Shown one piece after another: positions 9,201 through 16,695 of a stretch of 64,000 bases of DNA (the stretch's first letter is position 1; each line of letters begins with the position of its first letter). The notes beneath the pieces are model-generated. The model did not search any database, was not told where the DNA came from, and saw nothing but the letters and a program-made list of their open reading frames with translations. Source of the stretch: JAKSSE01 sp045597645 (lineage in GTDB: Bacteria; Bacillota; Clostridia; Lachnospirales; Lachnospiraceae); assembly GCA_045597645.1 (NCBI GenBank), contig JAZLKM010000025.1, forward strand, positions 1 through 64,000. The letters are read 5' to 3'. A program made the position numbers and the translations under genes.

Positions 9201-9809
9201 TCCAACCTGGCGCTCAAGCTCAGACAATATATCATTAAGTCGCAGTAAATTGTCCTCAGCATCCTGAAGCTTTTTCATTGCTGCAACCTTGCGCTTTTTG
9301 AACTTAACAATACCTGCCGCCTCATCAAAGAGCTCTCTTCGCTCTTCAGGCTTACCTGACAGGATTCTCTCTACCTGGCCCTGACCAATGATAGAATATC
9401 CTTCTTTACCTATACCGGTATCATAGAACATCTCGTTGACGTCCTTTAGCCTGCAGGCCTGGCCATTCAGAAGATACTCGCTCTCGCCTGATCTGTACAG
9501 ACGGCGCGCAATTGTAACCTCAGTGAACTCAGTCGGAAGCACGTGGTCAGAATTGTCCAATGTTATGGCAACGTAAGCATAACTTAGTGGCTTTCTGTTT
9601 TCCGTTCCCGCAAAAATTACGTCCTGCATGGAAGCTCCACGAAGACTCTTTACAGACTGCTCTCCCAGTACCCAACGGACAGCATCCGCTACATTACTCT
9701 TTCCAGAGCCATTAGGTCCTACTATACCTGTTATACCGTTATGGAATTCAAGCTTCATCGTCTGTGCGAAAGACTTGAAGCCGTGCATTTCAATGGATTT
9801 TAAATACAT
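6249..9809 (-). CDS. smc: Chromosome segregation ATPase SMC
   Basis: 1186 residues, full length. The Walker A motif GPNGSGKSN is at 31-39. Two very long coiled coils flank a hinge at roughly 520-650 (GVVSDLIQVEKKYETAIETA through LAPGGSMTGG). The C-terminal half-head carries the signature LSGGEKSLSAIALLF and Walker B PFCLLDEIEAALDDSN. SMC forms a ring with ScpA/ScpB that compacts and separates chromosomes. ftsY follows directly; the rnc gene that often precedes smc in Firmicutes is not here, its place being taken by noncoding DNA and a patatin gene. Start ATG 9809 has only a weak upstream AGGA. Confidence 0.96.
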   Translation of the reverse strand: MYLKSIEMHGFKSFAQTMKLEFHNGITGIVGPNGSGKSNVADAVRWVLGEQSVKSLRGASMQDVIFAGTENRKPLSYAYVAITLDNSDHVLPTEFTEVTIARRLYRSGESEYLLNGQACRLKDVNEMFYDTGIGKEGYSIIGQGQVERILSGKPEERRELFDEAAGIVKFKKRKVAAMKKLQDAEDNLLRLNDILSELERQVGPLERQSEKARIYLKKKEEQKILDVNIFLLDIKRISDELDDTAKKYGIAEAEINEARESYEKIKHEFEETQNKIDALDENIAQLRQQQNDTSIAKSRLESQINLLEEQIRSAEQSGEHYDARMASIAAEQADRAKQLEEYKSQKVDIDTQLGEVAERLKGATEAYKQIQDEIKRCTDGIEAGKNEMLELISNDGNIKSRQERLDTMLEQAQIQKAQMSAKLLSRKAKEQSLKEVVDKCEAELNASIAKLKEYADKAIELSNKDLEWRNKAAECTKTIQEANENYHKQTSRLESLKAIAERYDGYNNSIRRVMEQKDHNKGILGVVSDLIQVEKKYETAIETALGGNIQNIVVEDESTAKQMISFLKSNGLGRATFLPLTSVDGKGKGPDEAAKREQGVIGVADELVSNDAKYNGITAYLLGRVLVVDTVDHATTIARKYHYSMHIVTLEGEYLAPGGSMTGGAFKNKGNLLGRNREIEELEKSIEELKETLSKANARSEEIKIARSLLADDIKENQEALQAEKLNENTARLNTERAREQMKTELAEFDGLTQENADIDKRILDINNGKEDIKQQMANSAKRQQEIKEESDKLAELLDKQTYMEGGAQRNMTEIQMEEAAVRERVNFVAENIARIEGEIKHLEEEKANLTLGQTAAKEDIENRKNNIEEVKKSIIAGDETFAALEKQLAEALAQKESMTTEHKGYFNRQEEIGNNINRLDKEIFRLDQLRQRLEEQNSSKTAYMWEEYELTYHNAEDLRNPELNDLSSMKQELSTVKDEIRRLGDVNVNAIEEYKEVSERYTFLKGQHDDIIESKEALNAIITELDDGMRKQFTEQFAIIQKEFDAAFKQLFGGGKGTLELVEGEDILDCGIRIIAQPPGKKLQNMMQLSGGEKSLSAIALLFGIQNMKPSPFCLLDEIEAALDDSNVDRFAKYLGKLTKNTQFIIITHRRGTMSAADRLYGITMQEKGVSTLVSVNLIESELSN

Positions 9810-9895
9810 TTGTCTATTCCTACTTACTATCTTTTAGTGCATAAAAACCTAATGTAGTATTTTAACTGTTGTTGACCTTTTTTTCAAGAAAAACT

Positions 9896-9909
9896 GGTAC
9901 TTAAGTACC
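9896..9909. promoter_or_regulatory. 14-bp perfect palindrome upstream of smc
   Basis: GGTACTTAAGTACC is fully self-complementary. The decamer AAGTACCGCA occurs here and again about 24 bp to the right. The site lies ~90 bp upstream of the smc start and could be a protein-binding site, though nothing identifies the protein. Confidence 0.35.
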
Positions 9910-9989
9910 GCAAAAAGGAGGCTTCAAGTACCGCATCTACATTCTCTAGTCACTTATGACGGGTAATCCAAAGCCTTTCTGCACTGGCT

Positions 9990-10029
9990 TTACCGCCTGG
10001 GTGCTTCTAATTTGTGCTGCAGGCGGTAA
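9990..10029. repeat. REP-like palindrome, copy 1
   Basis: TTACCGCCTG (9990-9999) pairs perfectly with CAGGCGGTAA (10020-10029). Two related 36-41 nt elements with TACCGC/GCGGTA ends lie at 11928-11963 and 27068-27108. The reverse complement of the third aligns with this one across the loop too (a shared CTAAT-TG core). Confidence 0.6.
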
Positions 10030-10091
10030 TGACAATGTTTTCATAGTACATCCTAAATGGCAGTAACCAAAAACACAAAAAATCCCCTCCC

Positions 10092-10155
10092 TACTGGACT
10101 ATAAGGTGACCAAAAAAATTAGACTTTTCTGTGGTCAGTTCAACTTTGTCCAGTA
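10092..10155. repeat. Fold-back with transposon-end-like arms (possible MITE)
   Basis: TACTGGAC (10092-10099) pairs with GTCCAGTA (10148-10155), TGACC (10107-10111) pairs with GGTCA (10133-10137), and flanking CCCTC/GAGGG extends the dyad. The middle is A/T-rich. The arms resemble terminal inverted repeats of insertion sequences, yet no transposase lies between. A minimal nonautonomous element or a deletion relic would explain it; so would a plain regulatory hairpin. Confidence 0.4.
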
Positions 10156-10191
10156 AAGAGGGAACATATCACACCATGCAGGTTACATATT

Positions 10192-11025
10192 CTAATTCTC
10201 TACTTTTTCAACAAACTTCCTTGCATCAGCTCGACCTATCTGGTACAGAGCCTCCATCCTCTTAGGATTTTTCTCCGTCTTTCTCACCCAGACTCTCTTA
10301 TTTGTCTGAATTACTTTCGCAATTCCACTCGCTTCGAGCTCTCTAAGCCGCTTCATTTCACCTCGGTACATTATATGCCTGTCGGCCGCTGTCTTAGCAA
10401 ATAGTGGGTAGTCATTTTTGTAAAACATGTTAGAAAACCACGCGGGTACAGCATGCTTAACATAGCCCTTTCTTTTCGTCAGGACAACAACTACTCTGTC
10501 ATAACCATTATTAAGCATGTACTCAAACGGAATACTATCTGCCACTGCGCCGTCTAAGTATTTTTTCCCTTCTATTACCACGGGCTTTGATACGTACGGC
10601 ATGGAACCAGACGCCCTCAGTGTATCCATCTGCTCAAAAACGCTATGTATCCTAACATACTCAGGCTCGCCGGTCTCTACATTTGAGATAACTGCGTAGA
10701 AAGGAATCCTGGACCTTTTGAATGTCTCATCATCAAACACATCCAACTCATGTGGCACCCTTACATAGGCATAGTCAGTGCTAATTATATTTCCTTCTTT
10801 AAGTAGAGGTCTGATGCCCATATAATCCTTGTCTTTATTATATTTTTTGTTGTATCTGATTGCTCTCCCAATTTGTTTAGAGAGATAATTCACTCCGAAA
10901 AGTGCTCCGGCAGATACGCCTATTACCGCATCGAACTCAACACCATTTTCCATGAATACATCCAAAACACCAGCTGTATACATGCCTCGCATTGCTCCGC
11001 CTTCTAAAACTAATGCTGTTTTCAT
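10192..11025 (-). CDS. Patatin-like phospholipase family protein (first paralogue)
   Basis: 277 residues. It has the patatin oxyanion motif GGAMRGMYTAGV, the nucleophile elbow GVSAG, and the catalytic Asp in DGAVADSIP, so the Ser-Asp dyad is complete. Members hydrolyse acyl esters of phospholipids or neutral lipids; bacterial housekeeping forms (RssA/YjjU/YchK-like) have poorly known substrates. GGGAG precedes the ATG by five bases. The downstream neighbour is smc, which suggests no joint function; upstream is the DUF1295 membrane enzyme, 36 bp away, probably co-transcribed. A second patatin of identical length lies at 24086-24919. Confidence 0.85.
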   Translation of the reverse strand: MKTALVLEGGAMRGMYTAGVLDVFMENGVEFDAVIGVSAGALFGVNYLSKQIGRAIRYNKKYNKDKDYMGIRPLLKEGNIISTDYAYVRVPHELDVFDDETFKRSRIPFYAVISNVETGEPEYVRIHSVFEQMDTLRASGSMPYVSKPVVIEGKKYLDGAVADSIPFEYMLNNGYDRVVVVLTKRKGYVKHAVPAWFSNMFYKNDYPLFAKTAADRHIMYRGEMKRLRELEASGIAKVIQTNKRVWVRKTEKNPKRMEALYQIGRADARKFVEKVEN

Positions 11026-11061
11026 AGATTCTCCCTAAGGCTTTTGTCCTCACCTCTATCA

Positions 11062-11907
11062 TCACTTCCTGGGTCTAAGTATCAGTCTTGATGTAACTTT
11101 CTTATATTCTGCATATTGCGGTCTTCTTGCGAGCTGTCTTTTCTCCATGAGCGGCACCGATACCACATTGAATAGAATCACAACAGCTGCACAGCCCACT
11201 CCGTAGTACCATTTTTGAATAGAATACGGTAGCATCACCATATAGACTCCGACCCAAAATGATATTTCGCCCAAATAATTAGGATGCCTTGAATACTTCC
11301 AAAGCCCCAAATCACAAACTGTACCTTGACCAGTTCCATCTAAAAAAGCATGCATCTGACGATCTGCGAAAAATTCCAACGAAATGCCAAACAGCATCAC
11401 TAGCATTCCTGGTATAGACTTCCACCCCAAAGGATTTCTCGCAATCTCTAACATCGGCAACATACCTGCGAATACTATCAATGTAGGCATCATATGGATT
11501 CCGAAGAAATTGACAACAGGCCAAAATATCCTTGGCGTCTCATTTCTGTATTTTATGTATCGCCAATCTTCGTATGAAAAGTCATTGAAAACCTCCACCC
11601 AGTTTTTAGTAAGTCTAAAGCCCCATAGCTCAAATACTATAAGGAACAGTATCTGCCAGATGCCCCAGGACTTTTCCTCTGCAAAAAGCCACAAGGCCAT
11701 GACCATTGGAGCAACAGACCAATATGGATCGTAGACACTCGAATTGCGCAGCACCACAGAAAACACAAATGTTACTACAGTGGCCACGATATCAAACACA
11801 AAAAGCTTGTACATAATATCATCAAGCCTTACGCATGATATATATCCTAGTCCAAATGCAAAAAGATATATCCCGATCACTATCGTTAAGTCTCTTTTTT
11901 TCTTCAT
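11062..11907 (-). CDS. DUF1295 / steroid 5-alpha-reductase-fold membrane protein
   Basis: 281 residues with about seven hydrophobic segments, the first at IVIGIYLFAFGLGYIS. The C-terminal third carries the reductase/isoprenylcysteine-methyltransferase-like motif YSRHPNYLGEISFWVG and ends in a basic tail. The family binds NADPH or S-adenosylmethionine in the membrane; the substrate of bacterial DUF1295 proteins is generally unknown. AAGGAG lies seven bases before ATG. It sits between a GH39 gene and a patatin gene, with a REP-like palindrome just upstream. Confidence 0.8.
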   Translation of the reverse strand: MKKKRDLTIVIGIYLFAFGLGYISCVRLDDIMYKLFVFDIVATVVTFVFSVVLRNSSVYDPYWSVAPMVMALWLFAEEKSWGIWQILFLIVFELWGFRLTKNWVEVFNDFSYEDWRYIKYRNETPRIFWPVVNFFGIHMMPTLIVFAGMLPMLEIARNPLGWKSIPGMLVMLFGISLEFFADRQMHAFLDGTGQGTVCDLGLWKYSRHPNYLGEISFWVGVYMVMLPYSIQKWYYGVGCAAVVILFNVVSVPLMEKRQLARRPQYAEYKKVTSRLILRPRK

Positions 11908-11927
11908 CTAGTTTCTCCTTGTGAAAC

Positions 11928-11963
11928 TACCGCCCGCGGGGTGATTTTCGCTTTCAAGCGGTA
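11928..11963. repeat. REP-like palindrome, copy 2
   Basis: TACCGC (11928-11933) pairs with GCGGTA (11958-11963) around a 24-nt interior. Both the ends and the overall length match the elements at 9990 and 27068, though the interior is more diverged. It fills the short gap between the GH39 and DUF1295 genes. Confidence 0.45.
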
Positions 11964-11966
11964 ATC

Positions 11967-13457
11967 TTATCGTTCTGGGTACTGATATCCTCTATCATGT
12001 GCACAAGTTCTTGGCTTAATCTCAAAATAGACTATAGCGTTAGGTTTAAGGCTAAGTTCCACGCTAAGTCCTGAAGCAGCATCGAGCACATCTGACTTAA
12101 CCTGTGGCTTAGCTGCCTGCTTTAGCAGGCTAATCTCGTCTGCCGTAAGGCTCCTTGGCTCCCCTAGGTCATGCCACACCTTAAGCGGGTTGCAGGTGTC
12201 TTCATCCACTACCTTACATACCAAGCTATACTTACCATCAGCCACATTAAACTCAAGGCACAACTCCTTGACCTTCTCATCTTCCTTCTTTTCGCATACA
12301 TTCCATGCCACGCCACGAAGACTGCCATCTGACATTTTTACTACTATGCAATCATCATCTCTGAAAATGCAGGTGCCCTTTAATCTCTTATAAAACTCGA
12401 AGGTGTAATACGTAGGCTTTGGAATTGACCTATTGGCCAGCATACCAAATCCACCATGGAAAGGTGCAAACGGCACTCCCTTTTCCTCAAAAATATCACC
12501 GAATGTCCAATATGAATACGACTCATTGTCATCGCCCAATCTGCTCAAATGGTGAGCCAAATATGCTGCGTTCAAGTTTGTATCATGAATTACGCAATCA
12601 GGAGAATAGCTAGTATTATACTCGGTGATGTGTATCGGCAGTCCCTTATACTTCTCATAACTGTCAACTATCGTTCTAGTTGTATGCAAATTGTTAAATC
12701 TAAACTCTGGGTCCTCAAGCTCCGCATATGTATAGTGCCCCACATGCGTATGTTCCTTGGTGGTATAGTGATGTCTTGTTATAAAATCTACATCCAGATT
12801 TCTTTCACTAATGAATTTCATAAATTCATCAATCCACAGTTCATCCTTCACACCACAAATTGCCGGTCCGCCAACTGTAAATCTGTCATCCAGTCCTTTA
12901 ATCGCCTTAAATGTAGTCTCAAACAGCCTAAAGTATTCCTGCATATCCGCATCTTTCCAAAAGCCAGGAAGATTCGGCTCATTCCATACCTCTATCGGCC
13001 AGGTCACAACCTCATCTGCACCATATCTATCCATTAAATGCCCTAATGTCGCCACCACCAGATCGCACCACTTTCCATAATCCTTAGGCGGGGTCACATT
13101 CCCCTTCCAATAGAAAATAGTCTGCTCCCCTGATGCCAGCTTATCCGGCATAAATCCCAGTTCCAAAAACGGCTTCAGTCCAACTTCCCTATAGCTATCC
13201 ATCACCAGATCAAGATATGTAAAATTATACTCAACCCTAATCTCGCCATCTTCTTCATACTCATGATATATAGCCATATCATCAGAAAACAAGCCATGAC
13301 CACGTATATATGAAAAACCTATTCCCTCCTGAACAAACTTCAGCTGCTCCATATACTCCTTCTGGAGTGCCAAGCCCATTCGTCCAGTTCCTACACAATA
13401 ATCCACATTATTGTTAAATCTTATTTCATTCCCCACATCTATCTTTTTTACGCTCAT
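11967..13457 (-). CDS. GH39 family glycoside hydrolase (beta-xylosidase-like)
   Basis: About 496 residues, the normal size for GH39 beta-xylosidases. The acid/base glutamate lies in VWNEPNLPGFWK and the nucleophile glutamate in ITEYNTSY, both on a TIM barrel; a beta-rich C-terminal domain follows. Other GH39 activities (for example alpha-L-iduronidase) are less likely by motif. I start at ATG 13457 (MSVKKIDVGNEIRF), with GGAGG five bases before it. An in-frame extension to 13568 has an odd composition and runs into a dispersed repeat, so I reject it. There is no signal peptide, so it would act on xylo-oligosaccharides inside the cell. Confidence 0.85.
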   Translation of the reverse strand: MSVKKIDVGNEIRFNNNVDYCVGTGRMGLALQKEYMEQLKFVQEGIGFSYIRGHGLFSDDMAIYHEYEEDGEIRVEYNFTYLDLVMDSYREVGLKPFLELGFMPDKLASGEQTIFYWKGNVTPPKDYGKWCDLVVATLGHLMDRYGADEVVTWPIEVWNEPNLPGFWKDADMQEYFRLFETTFKAIKGLDDRFTVGGPAICGVKDELWIDEFMKFISERNLDVDFITRHHYTTKEHTHVGHYTYAELEDPEFRFNNLHTTRTIVDSYEKYKGLPIHITEYNTSYSPDCVIHDTNLNAAYLAHHLSRLGDDNESYSYWTFGDIFEEKGVPFAPFHGGFGMLANRSIPKPTYYTFEFYKRLKGTCIFRDDDCIVVKMSDGSLRGVAWNVCEKKEDEKVKELCLEFNVADGKYSLVCKVVDEDTCNPLKVWHDLGEPRSLTADEISLLKQAAKPQVKSDVLDAASGLSVELSLKPNAIVYFEIKPRTCAHDRGYQYPER

Positions 13458-13535
13458 ACATTCCTCCAGTCCTCTGGCCTTCTCCAACAAAACTCCTCCC
13501 ATTATACCACCCACCAAAATAACTCCGCAACACAC

Positions 13536-13612
13536 CCTCACCCACCAGCCATCGCAACGTGTCTCCATCTTGCCGGTCGGCAGGCATTCACACTCTTCCT
13601 TCCTATGCGCTC
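13536..13612 (+). repeat. Dispersed noncoding repeat, copy 2
   Basis: This is colinear with the reverse complement of 180-262: CCTCACCCACCAGC is identical, followed by CATCTTGCC and TCCTTCCTATGCG at matching distances. It lies in the leader of the GH39 gene. Just beyond is CTGAATTCGG, recalling the CTGAATTCG of the 3.6-4.0 kb fold-back arms. Confidence 0.55.
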
Positions 13613-13666
13613 AGAGTCTGAATTCGGTGGGATGCGCGTACAAGGTGAGGTAAAGTTTAACGGCAA

Positions 13667-13697
13667 CTAAAAAGGCCCCCATCAATGGGGACCTTTT
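13667..13697 (-). terminator. Terminator after the 129-residue gene
   Basis: On the minus strand AAAAGGTCCCC and GGGGGCCTTTT form a stem with a short loop, followed by T residues. It lies 13 bp past the stop at 13710. The A-run on the other side could let it work in both directions. Confidence 0.8.
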
Positions 13698-13709
13698 CGA
13701 ATTGTTGGA

Positions 13710-14099
13710 TTAGAGACCAAGTTCCTCGATTTTTTTTGCTACTTCTTCGACCATAGCTTCGCCGGCCTTCGCTTTTTTGCCCATCATAGAGCCGAGGCCA
13801 AAGATACCTCCGGTAACTTTGTCGAGAACCATGTTTTTAGCCATGTTGCCAAAGTCGCCGGCAATGTCGTGAGACAGCTGGATTGACCACTTGTCAGAGC
13901 CGTTGTTACCCTTTGTGCTCATAACCCAAACCTGGTTCTGCTTGTCAATTGGCTCAAATGCAATAACATTTGCAAGACCATGCTTAGCGATAAAAGGCTC
14001 ACCACCTTCGAATGATACCTTCTTCATTTCCTCGAGAAGCTCCTCGAAAGAATATACTCTGCTAAGCTTTACATTTTTGATTTTAATACCTAATGCCAT
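13710..14099 (-). CDS. Conserved small cytosolic protein, function unknown
   Basis: 129 residues; I do not recognise a family. It has no signal peptide or membrane segment. The N-terminal half is mixed charge (KIKNVKLSRVYSFEELLEEMKKV), the middle is beta-like (QVWVMSTKGNNGSDKWSIQLS), and a glycine-rich stretch (GGIFGLGSMMGKK) precedes a C-terminal acidic helix. The start is secure: repeated GGAAGG/AAGGAA directly precedes ATG. It follows the clostripain gene by 52 bp on the same strand and ends at a strong terminator, so it may be co-expressed with that peptidase. Confidence 0.7.
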   Translation of the reverse strand: MALGIKIKNVKLSRVYSFEELLEEMKKVSFEGGEPFIAKHGLANVIAFEPIDKQNQVWVMSTKGNNGSDKWSIQLSHDIAGDFGNMAKNMVLDKVTGGIFGLGSMMGKKAKAGEAMVEEVAKKIEELGL

Positions 14100-14151
14100 T
14101 TCCTTTCCTTCCTTTCATATATAAATCCAGTCATACATGACCAGTATTTAA

Positions 14152-15777
14152 CTAATATCCAAATATGGCCTCCCACCATGCATCAAAAGCCGCGTCATAC
14201 GCGTCCTCGTCAAAATAGTCGCCATCCCAACCATAGTCATCGTAGTAGCAATCGTCGCCATCGCACCAGCTGCCCACATTGTCATAAGAATCGTCCCAGT
14301 CAAGCCAGTCATAATCGTCGTCAAACGAATCCCAGCCGTCCCAATCGTCATCCCACCAGTCAGAGTAGTTGTAGTAGTCGTCTGCACCTTCTGAATATGT
14401 GAACTGCTCTAACCAGTCAATGTAATCATCGTCAATACCACACCTGCCAAATTCATTCTTGAGCTCGCTATAAAAATCCTGGTCACCATATGGCAGAGTA
14501 ATAGAAAGTCCGGTGAGCGCGGTTTCATCGCTGGTACTATTGCAGTATACGATGGCATTGTATAGTGCAGATGCTAGAGCATCCTTTTCCGGCGAATCCA
14601 CATTTTGCGCTACAGCCATAATGTCAGTGACATAATAGTCAGCCATATTTGCGTCGTCAGAGTCAAAGAAAAATCCCCATCTATCCATCCTTGGCAATAT
14701 GCGACCACTTGATTTTCTAATTACCTTTTTACTGTAGTTGTTGCCTAATAGAGCCGACTCATTTGCATACGCAAAATCAGTCCATGCGCTATACAAAATC
14801 TTGATGACTGATTGATCTAGAAGTGCCAGTATTCCTGAGTCTCCGTCACTTTCCTGCTCATTGCTCCTTACAAAATCATCTATAATAATCTTTGAAAGTT
14901 CAGGCGTAGGCATTGCCGGATTATCCATTATTGCATTAATCCATCCTGTATACGACCAACCCAAGCCAGACTCAAAATCCTCAGACAAAATCATGTAATC
15001 GCAGGCATCATATAGCGCACAGCAGGTCTCTAAGCTTGCCATAATACAGCAGTCCATGCCTATGAAGTCAAAAAATACTCCTGTCTGAGCTATTGCATAG
15101 CGCATTTCGCCTACAGTAAGTGTTGCATCATCAGCCTGATGCTCATCATAGCCAAAGCCATAAACAGGTCCACCACCGTGATTCCACATCATCAGAATAT
15201 ATCTATCTGCAGGATATGCATTTACGCCCCAATTGATAAAGTCCATAAGAGTGCGGCCATCTGTGCAGTCAAGCTGACCCAGACTATCATCCACAAGCTC
15301 CAGACCGTCTTCCACAACTCTGTATCGTTGAGTATGGTCAGATGCAATTTTCCAGCGCGAGCTCCACTTCTTGGTGCCCATTGTCTGGATGATGATGTTC
15401 ACATCCTCATTGTATTTGGCACGCACCATCTCAGCTATATCAGACGACGCCTCACCCGCTTCGCTCTCAAGGTCGGATCCATTCATATACATTAGAATGG
15501 TCACTGTCTGGGCATCACTATAATCGCGTTTCTCCCTAAGTCCATCCAGCTGTGCAAAATATACATCGTCACTTTTATACTCATCAATAGCTTCGCTGTA
15601 TGCGGTCAAAGTACCTTGCTGACTAACATAAGACTCATTGTCAGTTTCGTACACTGACTCATAACCACTCTCCGAAGGATCGTCTGATAACCACTCGTCC
15701 GGCATGAGCATGAGCCCTACAAAACCCGCTCCAATCACCGCGAATATTATGATTAAAAATCTGAAGAATTTCCTCAC
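14152..15777 (-). CDS. Membrane-anchored clostripain-family (C11) cysteine peptidase
   Basis: About 541 residues. I prefer the GTG at 15777, four bases after AGGAG, over the TTG at 15798. An N-terminal transmembrane helix (FFRFLIIIFAVIGAGFVGLM) places the catalytic part outside. The C11 fold begins at TVTILMYMNGSDLE. The catalytic His is in MMWNHGGG and the catalytic Cys in GMDCCIMAS, so it should be active; the family usually cuts after Arg or Lys. The last ~80 residues are extraordinary, composed mostly of Asp, Trp and Tyr with some Gly (for example SDWWDDDWDGWDSFDDDYD). Such a tail could bind metal ions, wall polymers or a pro-segment; its role is unknown. Confidence 0.85.
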   Translation of the reverse strand: MRKFFRFLIIIFAVIGAGFVGLMLMPDEWLSDDPSESGYESVYETDNESYVSQQGTLTAYSEAIDEYKSDDVYFAQLDGLREKRDYSDAQTVTILMYMNGSDLESEAGEASSDIAEMVRAKYNEDVNIIIQTMGTKKWSSRWKIASDHTQRYRVVEDGLELVDDSLGQLDCTDGRTLMDFINWGVNAYPADRYILMMWNHGGGPVYGFGYDEHQADDATLTVGEMRYAIAQTGVFFDFIGMDCCIMASLETCCALYDACDYMILSEDFESGLGWSYTGWINAIMDNPAMPTPELSKIIIDDFVRSNEQESDGDSGILALLDQSVIKILYSAWTDFAYANESALLGNNYSKKVIRKSSGRILPRMDRWGFFFDSDDANMADYYVTDIMAVAQNVDSPEKDALASALYNAIVYCNSTSDETALTGLSITLPYGDQDFYSELKNEFGRCGIDDDYIDWLEQFTYSEGADDYYNYSDWWDDDWDGWDSFDDDYDWLDWDDSYDNVGSWCDGDDCYYDDYGWDGDYFDEDAYDAAFDAWWEAIFGY

Positions 15778-15894
15778 AGTACTCCTACTACAAATCAACC
15801 ATTTATCAGCTAAAGTTTCCTATCATCTTATCAACGCTCAGAAGATTACCACACGTCAGCGGGAATATCAACTAAACCAAAGTATAGGTTTTAC

Positions 15895-15931
15895 AAAAAT
15901 GACGCAAGTCATAAGACTTGCGCCATCGCAT
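15895..15931 (-). terminator. Terminator after the flavodoxin-fold gene
   Basis: ATGACGCAAGTC and GACTTGCGCCAT pair around a 4-nt loop. On the minus strand the stem is followed by TTTTTG, 12 bp downstream of the stop at 15943, ending the fatty-acid-like operon transcript. Confidence 0.85.
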
Positions 15932-15942
15932 TTTTAGTATAT

Positions 15943-16695
15943 CTATTCTACTTTGTTCGCCGGATTCAATGCTCTCTCGTCTGCCCAGAATTTCTTGAGG
16001 AGTATTTTAAATCTCCTGTCAATGAATGGTGGCTCTCGAAGTGCCATAACCGTCTCCGGGGTAAGCTCCCCAGTATCTGCGAACTCCTTTCCTGCATCCA
16101 CATACTTTTCCAAGTACACTTCCATCCTATCATAAAGCTCTGGTATCGATAATGTCTTGCCCTGCGGACACAGTAATGCGTAATAATTGTCTTTGCCACA
16201 GATGCAGTCATACTGTGCAAGAAGCGGATCGTATATCACATCAGTTCTGGCATAGCCGCAGGTAGAAATAATAAAGAACGACTTACCTTCCGGCAGTCCA
16301 CCTCTAATGCCATGAAAGGATGCTCCCTCCTCCGGATCCTGACCTTCATAGGTACACATCATGCTAAGCATACGATCTGTAAATACTTTGACTGTACCTG
16401 GCATTCCAAAAAAGTACAACGGATAACTCTCTATGATTACATCTGCCTGTTCAACTTTCTGCTTGAGCATAGGAATGTCATCGTTTTTTATGATACACTC
16501 CCCCTCAGTTCTGCCCCAGCACGACAGACACCCCAGACACTGCGTTATGTTACAGTCACTTAAGTTTATCCGCTCAATCTCGCACTCACGATGTGCTGCA
16601 ATTCCCGCAACGAATTTCTCTGCCACTCTTATGGTGCAGCTTTTCTCTTTTCTAGGGCTGCCATTTAAAAGTAATATTTTTAGCTTATCTGCCAT
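15943..16695 (-). CDS. Flavodoxin-fold NAD(P)H-dependent oxidoreductase
   Basis: 250 residues. The N-terminus ILLLNGSPRKEKS is the FMN-phosphate loop of the WrbA/NADPH-dependent FMN reductase group. A CLGCLSCW cysteine pair and the YPLYFFGMPGTVKVFTDR loop are typical of the clostridial iron-sulfur-flavoprotein-like subfamily, although the spaced cysteines needed for a 4Fe-4S site are not obvious. The C-terminal ~70 residues form an extra helical extension. The ATG follows the accA TAA with no gap, so it is translated as the last cistron of the fatty-acid-like operon and may supply reducing power. A housekeeping quinone or FMN reductase is equally possible. Confidence 0.75.
   Translation of the reverse strand: MADKLKILLLNGSPRKEKSCTIRVAEKFVAGIAAHRECEIERINLSDCNITQCLGCLSCWGRTEGECIIKNDDIPMLKQKVEQADVIIESYPLYFFGMPGTVKVFTDRMLSMMCTYEGQDPEEGASFHGIRGGLPEGKSFFIISTCGYARTDVIYDPLLAQYDCICGKDNYYALLCPQGKTLSIPELYDRMEVYLEKYVDAGKEFADTGELTPETVMALREPPFIDRRFKILLKKFWADERALNPANKVE

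Larger units (their letters stand above)
9810..10191. other. 382-bp intergenic region packed with dyads
   Basis: No gene is supported. From left to right it holds a 14-bp perfect palindrome GGTACTTAAGTACC (9896-9909) followed by a second AAGTACCGCA, a 40-nt REP-like palindrome (9990-10029), and a ~65-nt fold-back with IS-end-like arms (10092-10155). It separates the patatin gene from smc, so the smc promoter should lie here, but I could not assign one confidently. Confidence 0.6.

Noticed and set aside
13458..13568. N-terminal extension of the GH39 protein
   Set aside because: A GGAGG is correctly placed for the ATG at 13457, GH39 homology begins there, and the extension overlaps the dispersed repeat.
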